This document shows, piece after piece, positions 11,001 through 22,322 of a stretch of 64,000 nucleotides of DNA. The first letter of the stretch is position 1; every line of letters starts with the position of its first letter. The position numbers were made by a program, and so were the translations under genes. The notes below the pieces were generated by a model. That model did not search any database, was not told the DNA's origin, and saw only the letters and a program-made list of their open reading frames with translations. Origin of the DNA: Sternotherus odoratus (lineage: Eukaryota > Chordata > Testudines > Kinosternidae); the NCBI GenBank assembly GCA_032164245.1, contig JAVMKO010000003.1, forward strand, positions 134,104,424-134,168,423, in the 5' to 3' direction.

Positions 11001-11783
11001 TAATGACTAAGGCTCCATGTTTGTCATGGAGGTCACGGAAGTCATGCATTCTGTGACTTTCTGTGACCTCCGTGACTTCTGCAGCAGCCTGGAGCAGCTG
11101 GCCTGAGCAGCTCAGACAGCCCCTGGGTCAGTCACACCAGTTGCTGCTACTGGGGTAGTCTCAGGCTCCCCCGCACCTCAGCAGCAGGAGTTTGGGGGGG
11201 GGCAGGATTGGGGTGCAGGGCAGGGCTTACCTGGGGAAGTTCCTCAGAAGGGGGACAGGGGCTGTCCTCCCTCAGCTCCTAGCTCCATGTGCTGCCTACA
11301 TCCATGGGCACCACCCGCACAGCTCCCATTGGCTGCGGTTCCCAGCCAATGGGAGCTACAGAACTAGGCCTTGGGGCAGAGCGTAGGCAGCACATGGAGC
11401 TAGTTTCTGGGATCCCCTCTTCCCAGGAGCTGGGAAGGGAACCTTCCCCAGCCTCACCAATCCCCCATCCCCGAGCATCCGCGGTGCTCCTCAGGCCACA
11501 ACTCCCTCCCCTGAGCACTTACAACGTTTCCCTGGCCACGCCCCTGGCATCCGCAGCACTTCCATGGGCCGCACCCCTCCTTAGGACCTGCTCTTCCCCA
11601 ACACCCTGTGCTGTCCCCGCAGCACCCCTAGGGCTGTCCCTCCCAAGCCTCACCTCCCCCCAGTTTTAGGCAGGGGTATACAGGAAAAGTCATGAACAGG
11701 TCAAGGGTCATGAAAAATTTTTTATAGCCCATGCATGACTTTTACTAAAATTACCCTTGACTAAAACGTAGCCTCAGTCATAA
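11001..11783. mobile_element. DNA transposon with TGACTAAGGCT-like ends (Harbinger-like?)
   Basis: Terminal inverted repeats TGACTAAGGCTCCATG (from 11004) and ACGTAGCCTCAGTCA (to 11780) are flanked by TAA on both sides (11001-11003, 11781-11783), which would fit a 3-bp Harbinger-type duplication. The subterminal left arm has a hairpin, GGAGGTCACGGAAGTCA against TGACTTTCTGTGACC. The right arm has CATGACTTTTACTAAAAT. The GC-rich middle (11090-11660) has no transposase. Class assignment from a 3-bp repeat is weak. Confidence 0.65.
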
Positions 11784-11884
11784 CCACCTTCCTGTTACCT
11801 TGTGGTCTCTCCTTCTGTTTGCTGTATAAACCAGCGGTCTTACTTTATATTTAGAACAATAAGTGAAGCAGGGAGAGTCTTTTC

Positions 11885-11975
11885 AGTACACAGATATACA
11901 GCACTTAGCACAATGGGGTCCTCATAGGTGATTGAGGCCTCTAGGCACTACCTCAATACACATATTAAATACATC
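11885..11975 (-). repeat. MIR-like SINE fragment
   Basis: TACAGCACTTAGCACAATGG, GGTCCTCATAGGTGATTGAG and TAGGCACTACC, then AATACACATATTAAAT, match the same old amniote SINE as 6269-6450, reading on the other strand. Confidence 0.6.
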
Positions 11976-13555
11976 ATCATCATCATCACCGCCACAACAA
12001 ACACACTTCAGGCGTGATTCTTGACCCTGGCTCTCTGTCTCTTTTGTGCTCCAGTATTTCTAGGGGATGGAGAGAGCTGGTTCATACCACCCAGATGGAT
12101 GGGACCATTCCTGAGTGGGCCATGAGCATGAAATGGCCAGAGACTGTGCTCTCCAATGATCACTGATGTCTAGGGGACTGCTCTAATCACCATGAATTAG
12201 AGTAGCCCTTAGGCTGGTCTAAGGTATGCTGGGGCCTGGTTTGGCCTCTGGACAGGATGAAGATGAAAAGAATGGAAAAATAGCTTCAAATCATCTTGCT
12301 GTCTATTCCCGGTCATGCACCAGGTACAACTCAGCTGTTCTAGGGCTCAGTAGACAACGAGCCCTAGGAGTGTCCCTGAACTAGAAGAACAGATTTCTTC
12401 ATCTTCATGCTATGTGCACTTCATTTCATTTAATAGCTATGTTCTCTTTGTGAAGGATGCTCAGCACAGGAGCAATGCATGGTGGACTCACGGAGTATTT
12501 CATAATTAAAACCAGAATCCACAGCCCTATAACCCACAATCAGGAAACGTTGTTTTGAGAAGAGGGACAGGCCAAATTCCATTCAGAATCAATTCTACCA
12601 GTTTTCCACTAGTGATTGATGATACCGATACTCCTGCTCACTTGGCTAATTGCCACTCTTTTTTAATCTCTCCTTCATAAAAATCTCTTTTCCATTGATC
12701 CTATTGGCACTGTCTGACCTATTTGCTATATGGAGATGGACACTATCATTCAGTATGAAAATTACTACTTCAGGGACATATGCAAAAGAGATAAAATATC
12801 CACTCTAATCATTTTTTAAAAATTCCATTGCAGATTTTTTCCAGGACATGAAATTTAACAGCTAATTGGAGTCGATTTAGAAAGTTTTCAAAGTGCATAG
12901 TGCAATAGCCATCCAGTTAATACTTTTCATTCATAACAGCACACAGAATGTATGAGAGGGGAACTGTATTTCAAATAGATTTTTTTTTAAATGCAGTGGT
13001 TGGATTAGTACGTCTGTGCAAAGGCATCTGGATTTATTTTCTACCAGAACCATTTATGAGTCTAACAGTGCTTTGGGCCTCTAACATCTGATTCAAATAT
13101 AAATGCTTAGAAACTATTGCTTTTCTGAATGTATCACTTCTCTATAAACACACACCTCACCCAATATCCTGGATTGACTGAATAGATTGTTGGATGTGCC
13201 AGCTACAATGAAGCACACTACTACTCAAGATGCAAAAGCATTCAACAAAGGCTCTCATTCTTTCACAAAATAATACCTATAATTCATAACTATAAAGAGA
13301 TAAGGGATTTATTAAATAAAACTGACCTATTTTCCACTTTTCCTCTCATAATAATCTATTCCTCATTCTAAAAGAAGAACATGTTATCAAAAGCTGTGCA
13401 CTTTCCAATTGTTGCTTACATTTTGAGAGAAAGTCAAGCTAAACTCATCACTGGTGCAACTGCATTGACTTGAACATTTACAGTAATAATCAGTTTGGCC
13501 CATTATACAGCACTGTACAATTGGAAAACCTTTAGGAGTGATTCTTAATTTTTCT
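11976..13555. other. Intron, nothing recognised
   Basis: A short ATC trinucleotide patch occurs at 11971-11990. No gene or clear repeat is seen in the rest. Confidence 0.4.
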
Positions 13556-13765
13556 ACATCTCCTTTGAAGTGTGAACCATAGAAATGGATTGGACTGGAT
13601 GCAGTATTCCAGTCACTGTCTCACTAATGTTGTCTGCAAAGATACCATTTCCTTTCTCCTACTCACAATTCTGCTTATAGCCATGGATTGTGTTAGCTCT
13701 GTCTACCACAGCATTGCAGGGGGAGGTCATGCTAAGCTGGTTATTGACCATGACTGCTTGGTAAG

Positions 13766-13956
13766 GTAATTCCCATCTTTTCATGTACTACGTATATATA
13801 CACCTGCTACTGTATTTTCCACTCCATATATCTGATGAAGTGGGTTCTAGCCCATGAAAGCTTATGCCCAAATATATTTGTTAGTCTCTAAGGTGCCACA
13901 AGGACTCCTTGTTGCTTTTGCTGATACAGAGTAACATGGCTACCACTCTAAAGTAT
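13766..13956 (+). mobile_element. Hammerhead repeat, copy A (Penelope-like?)
   Basis: Starts near TGGTAAGGTAATTCCCATC, passes through TATATACACCTGCTACTG, the ribozyme-like core, then TTAGTCTCTAAGGTGCCACA, and ends TGATACAGAGTAACATGGCT. The same order of blocks is found at 16900-17085 and 29419-30038. It lies inside a CR1 fragment. No open frame. Assignment to Penelope-like elements is inferred from the hammerhead motif and the 12-bp duplications seen in sister copies. Confidence 0.7.
13828..13867 (+). ncRNA. Hammerhead-ribozyme-like motif, copy A (decayed)
   Basis: Core CTGATGA (13832-13838), one extra A, stem II GTGGG paired with CCCAT (one G-U), then GAA, the self-complementary AGCT and a T before ATGC. 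The upstream strand of stem I has changed from GCAT to ATAT, so stem I is weakened. Probably no longer active. Confidence 0.55.
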
Positions 13957-14119
13957 ATTTCAGATTCACTACTTTCCAGAAACAGTCCTATATCATGTGA
14001 GTGAGACCTACACTTTTTGTTCTTAGATGTATAATCTTTCAATTGAATTTATTAAAACACACATTCAAATGAGCCCAGCTTACCCAGTATCCATTTGTAA
14101 ATATACTCCCAATGACAAA

Positions 14120-15800
14120 TTGCTCTAATTCATAGATTCCAAGGCTAGAAGAGACAATTGTGATAATCTAGCCTGATCTCTTGTATACTACAGGTCATAG
14201 AACTTCCCCCAAAATTCCTAGAGCAGATCTATTAAAAAAACATCCAATCTTGATTTAGAATTTTTCTGAGATGGAGAATTCCAATAGTTAATTACCCTCA
14301 CTGTCAAAAATGTATGCCTTATTTCCAGTCTGAATTTGTCTAGCCTCAGCTTCCAACTATTGGATCTCACTAAATCTTTGTCTGCTGGACTGAAAAGCCC
14401 AATATTAAATGTTTGATCCCCATGTAGATATTAAGACAGTAATCGAGTCACCTCTTAACCTTCTCTTTGTTAAGCTAAATAGATTGAGCTTTTTGACTCT
14501 ATTACTAAAGGCATGTTTTCCAGCCCTTTAATTATTCGTATAGCTCTTCTCAGAACCCTGTCCAGTTTATCAACATCCTTCTTGACTTGTGGGCACCAGA
14601 ACTGAACACAATATTCCAGCAGTAGTAACACCACTGCCTAACCTCTCTGCTCCTACTCGAGATTCTGGTTAATGCATCCCAGGATCACATTAGCTCTTTT
14701 GGTTGCAGCATCACACTGGGAGCTCATGTTCAGCTGATTATGCACCAAAACACCCAAATCTTTTTTAGAGTCACTTCTTCCCAGGATAGTCCCCCATTCT
14801 GTAATTCCCTACATTCTTTGTTCATAGATGCATACATTTAGAGTTAGCCTTAGTAAAATACGTATTATTTTCTTGTGTCCAGTTTACCAAGCAGTTCTGA
14901 TCTCTCTAGATCAGGCTATCTGTGCTCTTCATTATTTACCATTCTCCTTCTTTGTGTCATCTGTAAACTTTATCAACAATGATTTTATGTTTCCCTCAAA
15001 AAAAAAAAGTTAAATGGCATAGAGCCAAGAACCAATCCCTGCAGGGCCTTACGAGAAACATACATGCCCGATGACGATTCCCGCTTGAAAATTACAGATG
15101 GCCAGTTTTTGATCCACTTAATGTGTACCATGTTAATTTTATAATCAAAATGTCACATGGTATCAAGTTAAATGCCTTATAGAAGCCAAAGTATATGAAG
15201 TCAATGCTATTGCCTTTATCAACCAAACATGTTAGCTCAACAACAAACAATATTGTTAATTTGACAGGATATATTTTTCATAAATCTACATTGATTTGCA
15301 TTAATTGCATTCACAGAATCATAGAAGATTAGAGTTGGAAGAGACTTCAGGAAATCATCTAGTCCAACCCTTTGCTCAAAGCAGGACCAACACCAACTAA
15401 ATCATCCCAGTCTGGGCTTTGTCAAGCTGGGCCTTAAAAACCTCTAAGGATGGGGATTCCACCACCTCTCTAGATAACCCATTCCAGTGCTTCACCACTC
15501 TCCTAGTGAAAAAGTTTTCCCTAATATCCAACCTAAACCTCCCCCCACTGCAACTTGAGACCATTGCTTCCTGTTCTGTCATCTGCCATCACTGAGAACA
15601 GCCTAACTCCATCCTCTTAGGAACCCCCCTTCAGGGGTAGTTGAAGGCTGCTATCAAATCCCCCCTCATTTCTTTTCTGCAGACTAAATAAGACCAGTTC
15701 CCTCGGCCTCTCCTCATCAGTCATGAGGACATTAATCTTCTTTAATTCTTCATCAGTTGAACCATGTATCAGCATCTTGTAACTTTTAACATTTATTATA
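14120..15800 (-). mobile_element. CR1 LINE, long 5'-truncated copy (outer)
   Basis: The plus strand reads CR1 in reverse. The 3' end lies at the low coordinates (TTCATAGATTCCAAGGCTAG, 14131 on). Conserved blocks follow, such as GGGCACCAGAACTGAACACA (14591), CATCACACTGGGAGCTCATG (14710), GCATAGAGCCAAGAACCAAT (15018) and TTAATGTGTACCATGTTAAT (15119). It is interrupted at about 15313-15728 by another CR1 and resumes with TTTAATTCTTCATCAGTTGA (15740) and TGTATCAGCATCTTG. No open frame remains. Turtle CR1 consensus order (from memory) matches throughout. Confidence 0.88.
15313..15728 (-). mobile_element. CR1 LINE 3' end nested inside an older CR1
   Basis: Starts CACAGAATCATAGAAGATTA, the reversed CR1 3' terminus with its ATTCTATGATT-type repeat, then GGAAATCATCTAGTCCAACC. 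On the minus strand 15397-15582 translates as the CR1 ORF2 C-terminus, with the motif [20 protein letters not shown] and then [11 protein letters not shown]. It continues to about 15728. ATTAAT-like flanks (CATT before, CATTAAT after) suggest a short duplication. The C-terminal frame is open for 61 codons, so this copy is younger than its host copy. Confidence 0.88.
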
Positions 15801-16342
15801 GATGGAGCTAGATACGTTTGATGATGCAGTAGTCTTTATGGCTTGGCATCTACAATGGGAAGTAGACTTACATGACACATTCTCAGTTTTGTCTATCAGA
15901 CTGCAGCTGAACATGACTATTCACAAGCTACTCTAAAAACCCTCACTTAAATTTAACTATTAAAACCTTTATTTAAAAAAAAGAAACAAACCAAAATTTG
16001 TTTACATTGCTGAAAGTCTATTTACAACAAACTGATGAGATATTTAGTGTTTTTCTGCAAATTACCCGAGTCTAGGGGGTTTTTGTCCAGCCAATCCCAC
16101 CCACAACAAAGTACATTTTACCTGCTCCCTCTATTATGGCAGCAGGTCCTGTGGGACCCTAGACCCACCACAAGGCTCTACCTACTAGTATAATAATTTT
16201 CCCCTCAAATTTCAAAGCAAAGTGAAGTCACTATTTTTCATTGCTGAAGTCCTAGATCCAGTCTTTAAAGGCCTTATCCAACTAGGTTCAAGTCAATGGA
16301 AATTATCCCAGCAACTTGAATAGGAGCTGCATCAGAGCCTGA
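15801..16342. other. Intron, nothing recognised
   Basis: No supported feature. Confidence 0.4.
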
Positions 16343-16447
16343 GGCTGCAATTTTCACAGGAGCCTAAGGGAGCTAGGCACAACTTCCATTGAATTTCAAT
16401 GATATTTGAGCTTCTAAGTCCCTTGGGCTCCTGTGAAAATCCCAGCC
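16343..16447. repeat. Palindromic MITE, ~105 bp
   Basis: The two arms are inverted copies: GGCTGCAATTTTCACAGGAG at the left and CTCCTGTGAAAATCCCAGCC at the right. AGCCTAAGGGAGCTAGGCA faces CTTCTAAGTCCCTTGGGCT, and the centre is TTCCATTGAATTTCAATG. The whole element folds back on itself. No target duplication could be fixed. Confidence 0.75.
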
Positions 16448-16899
16448 CAAATTATTAAGATACTTGATTTGGGCATGTAATTCTCACAGGAAACACAGCA
16501 ATTTAAGAGCAGCAGCACTCAGAAGGCAAGAGAAATCCTACAAGGGAGAACTCCTGCTGAAATCTTGACTTTCAAAGGAACATATAGTCAAAAGACCAAA
16601 TCAGTGTTCAGAGTAATCAAAGTCTAGAGAATAATGAAGAGGAGGAAGTTCGAGGAAAGCTAGTACTGTCAAAGCTGAACTTCAGAGAGGCAGATCGCCT
16701 ACTTAAGATTAGTACGCACAGCATGTTCCCCTGCCTTTCTGACTCCTAGTCTGTCTTGCTGTATGAATTGATTCTAGCAACAGATCTATCCTCCAAAAGC
16801 TCCCACCTCTGTCTCTGCTTGTCTTTCACTTCCCACTCCATTTGATACATTTCAAACTCAGGAGTGTGCTGCAAGAGTCTAAATTAGGGTTATTGGAGC
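16448..16899. other. Intron, nothing recognised
   Basis: No supported feature. Confidence 0.4.
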
Positions 16900-17085
16900 T
16901 CCTGACAGGCATGTGTATGTGTGTATAAATGCATCTTACTTCTGTTCCATTCTATGCATCTGATGAAGTGGGCTATAGTCCACGAAAGCTTATGCTGAAA
17001 TAAACTGGTTAGTCTCTAAGGTGCTACAAGTATTCCTTGCTTTCTTTACAGATACAGACTAACACGGCTGCTATTCTTGAACCTA
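16900..17085 (+). mobile_element. Hammerhead repeat, copy B (Penelope-like?)
   Basis: Blocks in the same order as copies A and C: TGTATAAATGCATCTTACTT and TCTGTTCCATTC, the ribozyme core, then TTAGTCTCTAAGGTGCTACA, TTCCTTGCTTTC and ACAGATACAGACTAACACGG with CTGCT. No coding capacity. Exact ends uncertain. Confidence 0.7.
16956..16995 (+). ncRNA. Hammerhead-ribozyme-like motif, copy B (motif intact)
   Basis: Stem I GCAT (16956-16959) pairs with ATGC (16992-16995). Core CTGATGA is at 16960-16966, followed by one extra A. Stem II GTGGG pairs with TCCAC (one G-U) around loop CTATAG. Then come GAA, self-complementary AGCT (16987-16990) as a stem III that would pair between two molecules, and T at the predicted cleavage position (16991). 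All invariant hammerhead core bases are present. The extra A after A9 is unusual, though insertions there are known in a few natural hammerheads. Confidence 0.65.
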
Positions 17086-18233
17086 TTCTTAATGAGTTAA
17101 TGTACTTAATAATAGGGCTAATCTGCTCCTGATTCTCACCATGTCAGGAATTTTGCTATTGATCAGTGGGAACAGTGACAATGCTAATGGAATCTTCTGC
17201 TTTAGAAAGGCAGGCCAGTAGCCCTGGAACTATAAGAAAAAAGCCATGGTTAGCTGTTAATACTATTAAGACTTGTATCCTCCTTATAAACCAGATAGTG
17301 TAAGGCTCTGCTTTGGCCAACTAACACTCCCTATCAAACCTTACAGAATTGCATTAATAAGGAAGTGCTATGTTTAACCAAATCAACTAATTTACAATCC
17401 ATTAAACTTTTCTTAGTAAAGGGTCATGATAAATCTACCATAAAACCTCAGTAATTTGCAGACCTTATTGCTGTATTTGTAATATTTTTATAGCCGTGTA
17501 ACTCTATCATAATTGTTGACATTAACAACCCAGGATTGTCATCAGCTCTTGCAGCTTGGTTGAATAAAACATACGCTGCAGCAGCAAAATTTCTTTTAAC
17601 CAATATTTATCACATCAGTTGATTGGACAAAAGTTTTTAGCTCTTTTCACATGTTCTCTCAGACACTGTGTCAAATTAATGGAGTCATACTGTGAACCAT
17701 ACAGTCAACATTAGTGCCTTTCAGCAAACACTGAAGCTGCATGTCTTCAATACTAATAGAATATCATTCATCTACATTTAACTTCCAGAGGGCACATCTT
17801 CATTTTTGCACAGAGTTCTTGAGCAGCCTGCTACAGTATTTATCAAACAGATTTTCTGAAACCTCTGGCTCTGTGGCCGTATCTGGAGAGAATCCAAGTT
17901 ACTGCATGCTTGAATATATATTTTAAAAATATATTCTTATATATTCTATTTCTTGTATAAGCTGTTCAAACAACAAAGGAGAATTATTATTCTTTTCTGA
18001 TAGAAAATGTAATAATGTATGCAGACAATACTATTATGCCTTTTCCAAAGGGTCTATAAAGGTTATTCATAGGCTTTTAAAAGATGTCAGTCTGCACATC
18101 ATTCCTTCAGAACCTGCTGCCTGTTTAAGTGAAATTGCATTTCTGTAGTGGGACAGTTACTCTGTCAATGGCACACTTGGTTTTGCCATTATGAAAGCTT
18201 CATGTAGCCACTTCTTACAATACGTAAGGTTAC
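17086..18233. other. Intron, nothing recognised
   Basis: No gene or clear repeat; the 61-codon frame at 17741-17926 is unsupported. Confidence 0.4.
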
Positions 18234-18528
18234 TTAGGATTAATATTGAGCATACAGCTAAACCACCCTGAACACACCCGATCCTGTCTGAGCTCAGAAG
18301 TTAAGCAGGGTTGGGCCTGGTTAGTACTTGGATGGGAGACCTCCTGGGAATACCAGGTGCTGTAGGCTTAACACCTGGCAGTAGGTATAAAATGCCTCCA
18401 ATGACAGATGGAATGATGCATCAGTTGGAGTATACCCCAGTCATATCACTGGTTGTGTCCAGTCTAAGTGGACCCTGCCATAGTGTTGGAATAATGCTAG
18501 GAAAAACAACAATTTAGGATTAATGTTG
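18234..18528 (+). mobile_element. 5S-rRNA-derived SINE with 15-bp target duplication
   Basis: TTAGGATTAATATTG (18234-18248) and TTAGGATTAATGTTG (18514-18528) match at 14 of 15 bases and bound a 265-bp element. Its first part (18250-18369) is a full-length 5S rRNA-like sequence. The remaining ~144 bp (from AACACCTGGCAGTAGGTATA) is unrelated to 5S and ends in an A-rich run, GGAAAAACAACAA. The layout of pol III promoter head, unique body, A-rich tail and long TSD is that of a SINE3-type retroposon. 5S-headed SINEs are known in fish and in some reptiles; the body here was not identified. Confidence 0.78.
18250..18369 (+). pseudogene. 5S rRNA-like sequence (head of the SINE)
   Basis: This is 120 nt, the normal 5S length. 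Landmarks include ACCACCCTGAACACACCCGA, AAGTTAAGCAGGGTTGGGCC (A-box region), TTAGTACTTGGATGGGAGAC (C box) and TGGGAATACCAGGTGCTGTA. Substitutions at several conserved positions (for example GCATACAGCTA at the start and GATCCTGTCTGAGCTCAG in the B arm) and the surrounding target duplication argue against a working 5S gene. Confidence 0.85.
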
Positions 18529-19425
18529 TTCACAATACTGCACAGAAGGCTGGGGTAGCTTATTATTATGACTGGCCCATATCCTGCAGTCCTTTTTTAC
18601 TCAAAGTTCTCCTTTACTTCAATGGGATATTTCCCTGATAGGTCTGTTTGGGCCCATCATTTTTAAGTTACTTATTGTAAATGTATATTGTGTTTAATTA
18701 ATAGAGCAAGAAAAAAATGTCAAAGATTTACAAGCCAAGTTATCAAAGACAAACAAATGAGACAGGACTATAGTTCAGGTGAGGGAAACTCTGGGGATTA
18801 TTGATGATGAGAAGGTGGTAGGAAGAGTTACTGGGGGGAAAAAACAGTGGATTGCAAGAGCTAGTTTGCATATGAGAACAGTGAGGCAGGCAGTATGAGT
18901 GAAGGTGTAAAGCAGAAAGTGGGCAGAGGAGACAAAAGGAGAGAGGATTGAGAAGGCAGAAGGAGCAAGTGGCGGAGTACAGGGAAATGATAGCAGAAAT
19001 GTAGGCATAGCTTGTATTTTGACATCTAACACAGCTTTAACCTGTCTCATAAGCCATCAGTTATGCATGGTTCTACTATCTATGATATACTAATGCTCTT
19101 CATTTTCTACTTCACACCTTCAGCAAATCCCTATTGTCCTCAATTTTAAGCAGAGTATTTTAATGGAGTCCAATATATTCCACTAAATAGATTGAATATT
19201 TCAGTTTTAGCCATGCATCACTTAGGGCACTATAGAGTTTATACTCCTCTCTCTTTCTCTCTCTCTCTGATTGGATTTAATCAATTTCATTTTTCTGGAT
19301 TTTGACATAATGAGCAATTCCTCCAGAGTCAGAAAGAGAATCAAATGTCCCTGATGTGTAGTAAATCATCATGCTGCTATTCAGAACTTTCTATTGTATT
19401 CGTCATTGTAGCATCTGGGCTCTAA
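18529..19425. other. Intron, nothing recognised
   Basis: A short TC-rich tract is seen at 19244-19269. The minus frame at 18775-19050 reads a purine-rich stretch and is unsupported. Confidence 0.4.
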
Positions 19426-19429
19426 TCAG

Positions 19430-21085
19430 GGACCTCCACCAAAATCTGCACAGTGAAAACCAGAACAGACCATGGGTGAACTTGACTTCACTGTCTACCT
19501 GAAAGCCAAACAAATACAATACTCAGGAACCTTGTGGGGAGGCCAGGATGACAGACAGTCAAGTGGGCATTCCCAACAACAAAAGGGAAAGGGGAACAAG
19601 ATCAAGATGTAAGGAATAAAATTTTAATCAAGCACCACGGGACTTGAAGAGAAAAAAATTATTAAATTGACTGTGCAACAATGCTAGGAGCCCAGATAAT
19701 AAACAAGATGAACTGGAATTTCTCATTCAGGAGTATGAATTTGTCCAAGTTGATATTACTGAAACCTGGATGGAAGATTCACATGATTAGAATCTTAAAA
19801 TCCTTGTGATGATAACTTATTTAGGAAGGTATGAGTGGCCAAAAAGGGAAGGGGAATGACATGCAGATCCTGAATCCTTGTGGATTAACATTCTAACAGA
19901 CAAAGCACAAAATGAAATATTAACCGGTGTGTAAATGGCATTAGAGAATATGACTGCTTCATTAAACATCTATCTACAATGTGTAGGGGTAAAAAATAGC
20001 ATCCTCATGGAGGACTTCAATCTGAGTGACATTTGCAGGTGATATGCCGCCAGTACTAAAACTTCCTTGAAAGGTCTAAAAAAAATTATAGACAAAATTT
20101 CTCACTCAAAAAGTTGTACCCAATATATGGGGAAATCCTATAATAGACCTCACCTTTCAGATAAAAAGGGACTTGAGCTCAGAATTTAAAAAAATAAAAA
20201 TAAAAAAAATCTGTGGTTGCTCAGGTACAAGTGATCAAGACTGGATTACATTTGTAATGTGCACACATAATAAAGTCAGTATTATATTTACTTGGTACTT
20301 TTAAAGGGCCAATTTCCCAAAGTTGAAAAAAATTCTGAGCCAGATCAGCTGGAAGAAACTATTTACATGGGAAAATGTAAATAATAATTGGGAATTGTTT
20401 AAGAATATTTTACTGAAAAAGATTTGGGAATCATAGTGGAAAATCAGCTGGACATATATTGCCAGTGCAACACTGTGGCCAAAAGGACTAATTCAATCTT
20501 GGTTGTATAAACATGGATATCAAGTAGGATTATATTAGCTCTATAGTTGGCAGTGGTGTAATCTACTGGAGTACTGTGTCCAGTTTTGGTGTCCACATTT
20601 CAAGAAAGGTGTTGAAAAGGGTTCAGAAACGAGCTTGGATAATGATGAAAGGATTAGGAAATGTGACTTATAATGAAAGGTTCAAGGAGCTCAGTCTGGT
20701 TATCTGATCAAAGAGAAGGCTAAGGGATGACTTGAGCACAGTGTGCAAGTATCAGTTTTGGGGACAGGAATCTGATAATGTGGGTTCTTCAGTCTAGCAG
20801 GTACAACGAGAATGAACAGCTGGAATATGAAGTTAGACAATTTCAGATGGGAATGGCATGTACATTTTTGGAAGTGAGGATCACTGTTAAGGGTTGTTGT
20901 GGATTCTCCACCCCTGGAAATTTTAACATCAAGATTGGATGATTTTCTGAAAGACATTCTCTAGTTCAAGTACAGATATTGTACACAAAACATGAATTAA
21001 TATAGGAAAATCGTATGGCTTGTGTTAGACAGGAGATTACTCAGGTGATCATAATGGTCCCTTCTGGCCTTAAAAATCTTTGAAC
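19430..21085 (+). mobile_element. Decayed CR1-type LINE
   Basis: 19675-19800 resembles the start of a CR1 endonuclease region (AACAAGATGAACTGGAATTT, then ATATTACTGAAACCTGGATG, encoding an ITETWM-like segment). 20430-20700 is the 3' ORF2 region (TGGGAATCATAGTGGA, GTGTCCAGTTTTGGTGTCCA, AATGTGACTTATAATGAAAG). 20890-21085 is the 3' UTR (TTTTAACATCAAGATTGGAT, AATGGTCCCTTCTGGCCTTA). The middle of ORF2 is missing, and stops and shifts are frequent. Confidence 0.78.
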
Positions 21086-22084
21086 TTCTTCATCATGGAG
21101 TCTTCAGCCACGTAAAAAGTCAGCCTCAAAATTATACTGAAGTAGCATGTTTGACCTTGTAAAATCACTTATAGAGTGAACTCTTTCACACAACAGGGCA
21201 AGGAACCATCCTATATGGTTGGAAAAAATACTAAATGAGGTAATAGGGCTTTTCAAGTTTAGCTTTTACAATTTATCAACATAGAAAATGCATCTTCCAG
21301 ACAAGACTTACAGCATAATACCATATACTTTTCTATAACTTCCTTTATACAAAGTACACAGGAGTAGAATAGAAAGATAGTATTTTAATATTTTCTTAGA
21401 ACAGCACAAAAATCTGCCAAAACTCAGTCTGCTCAAACTGATTTCTGTTACTTCTGAAACCTTAACAGCTATGGCTACACCATTCTCTGTTGTGAGCACT
21501 CACAGACACGCTTGAGCAATGGGTTAAAGAAGCATGCAGTGAGTGAGTCTTTGTATCTCAACACGATGAAAGTTTCAGTACCTGAGGGATGCAATTACTT
21601 GGGCAAATAGTGCCAGCTATTCTATGGCTGTATTTAATCTGACCTTTAAAATAAAAAGCAGATGGGGAGGGGAGAGAGATAGAAGTGTATGACAATATCC
21701 GGTGCCCCTGCATTAACCAAGGGAACATGATTATATATACACATATATATGAAGAATGAAATGTTCCTTTCTGTAGCCACAATGAATATGCTTGTTGAGG
21801 CCACAAAAGAGAGAAGGGAATAGGGTATGCATTCTTGGTGCTTGAGGGAAATATGTTTGGCACTCTATAGTGCTGCATTACCTGGCAAGTATCATTTACT
21901 TAATATGCAATAGGGGAATGAATTTAAAAGCATCCATAGACCTTGCCAAGTCATATCTGTTTAAATCATACCCACAATTGAGTCTGGACTCAAATGCCTA
22001 CAGTGCATAGTTAAAATCAACATATGTGAAGTTTTAAAAAAATCTAAGTCCAATTAATAAAAATAAATCTTAATGTACGACACA
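21086..22084. other. Intron, nothing recognised
   Basis: No supported feature apart from short AT dinucleotide stretches near 21733-21750. Confidence 0.4.
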
Positions 22085-22287
22085 GCAGTACATAGAGGCC
22101 CTAATCTTGGTTGGGCACAGATAGTGCCTTTCCCAAAGAGTTTACAATCTAAGGCTACATCTATACTTGGAGCAGGGAGTATGATTCCCATCTCATGTAG
22201 ACGTACCAGCTCTCTCTCTACTGGAGCTAGTGTGCTAAAAAGAACAGCGTAGCGGGAGTAACATGGGCAGCAGCTCGGGCTAATCAT

Positions 22288-22290
<3 letters not shown>
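22085..22290. repeat. SINE scrap followed by half of a DNA transposon
   Basis: 22085-22150 (ACAGATAGTGCCTTTCCCAA, AGAGTTTACAATCTAAG) is a MIR-like SINE fragment. From 22151 the sequence AAGGCTACATCTATACTTGG, then GAGTATGATTCCCATCTC and CTAGTGTGCTAAAAAGAACA, is the left arm of a palindromic DNA transposon family common in turtles (recalled). The mirror arm is absent. Confidence 0.55.
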
Positions 22291-22321
<31 letters not shown>

Positions 22322-22322
22322 T
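22285..22322. repeat. (GA)n microsatellite
   Basis: About 16 GA dinucleotides, with one G insertion near the end. Confidence 0.95.

Larger units (their letters stand above)
13556..14110 (-). mobile_element. CR1 LINE fragment split by the hammerhead repeat
   Basis: 13560-13765 contains CAGTATTCCAGTCACTGTCT, CTACTCACAATTCTGCTTAT and TTGTGTTAGCTCTGTCTACC. 13957-14110 resumes with TCACTACTTTCCAGAAACAG, TTGTTCTTAGATGTATAATC and TTATTAAAACACACATTCAA. These follow one another in a turtle CR1 reverse-transcriptase region read on the minus strand. The interruption is the hammerhead repeat at about 13766-13956. Confidence 0.75.

Noticed and set aside
18250..18369. Functional 5S rRNA gene
   Set aside because: Many substitutions, a target duplication around it and a non-5S tail show that it is a retroposon head.
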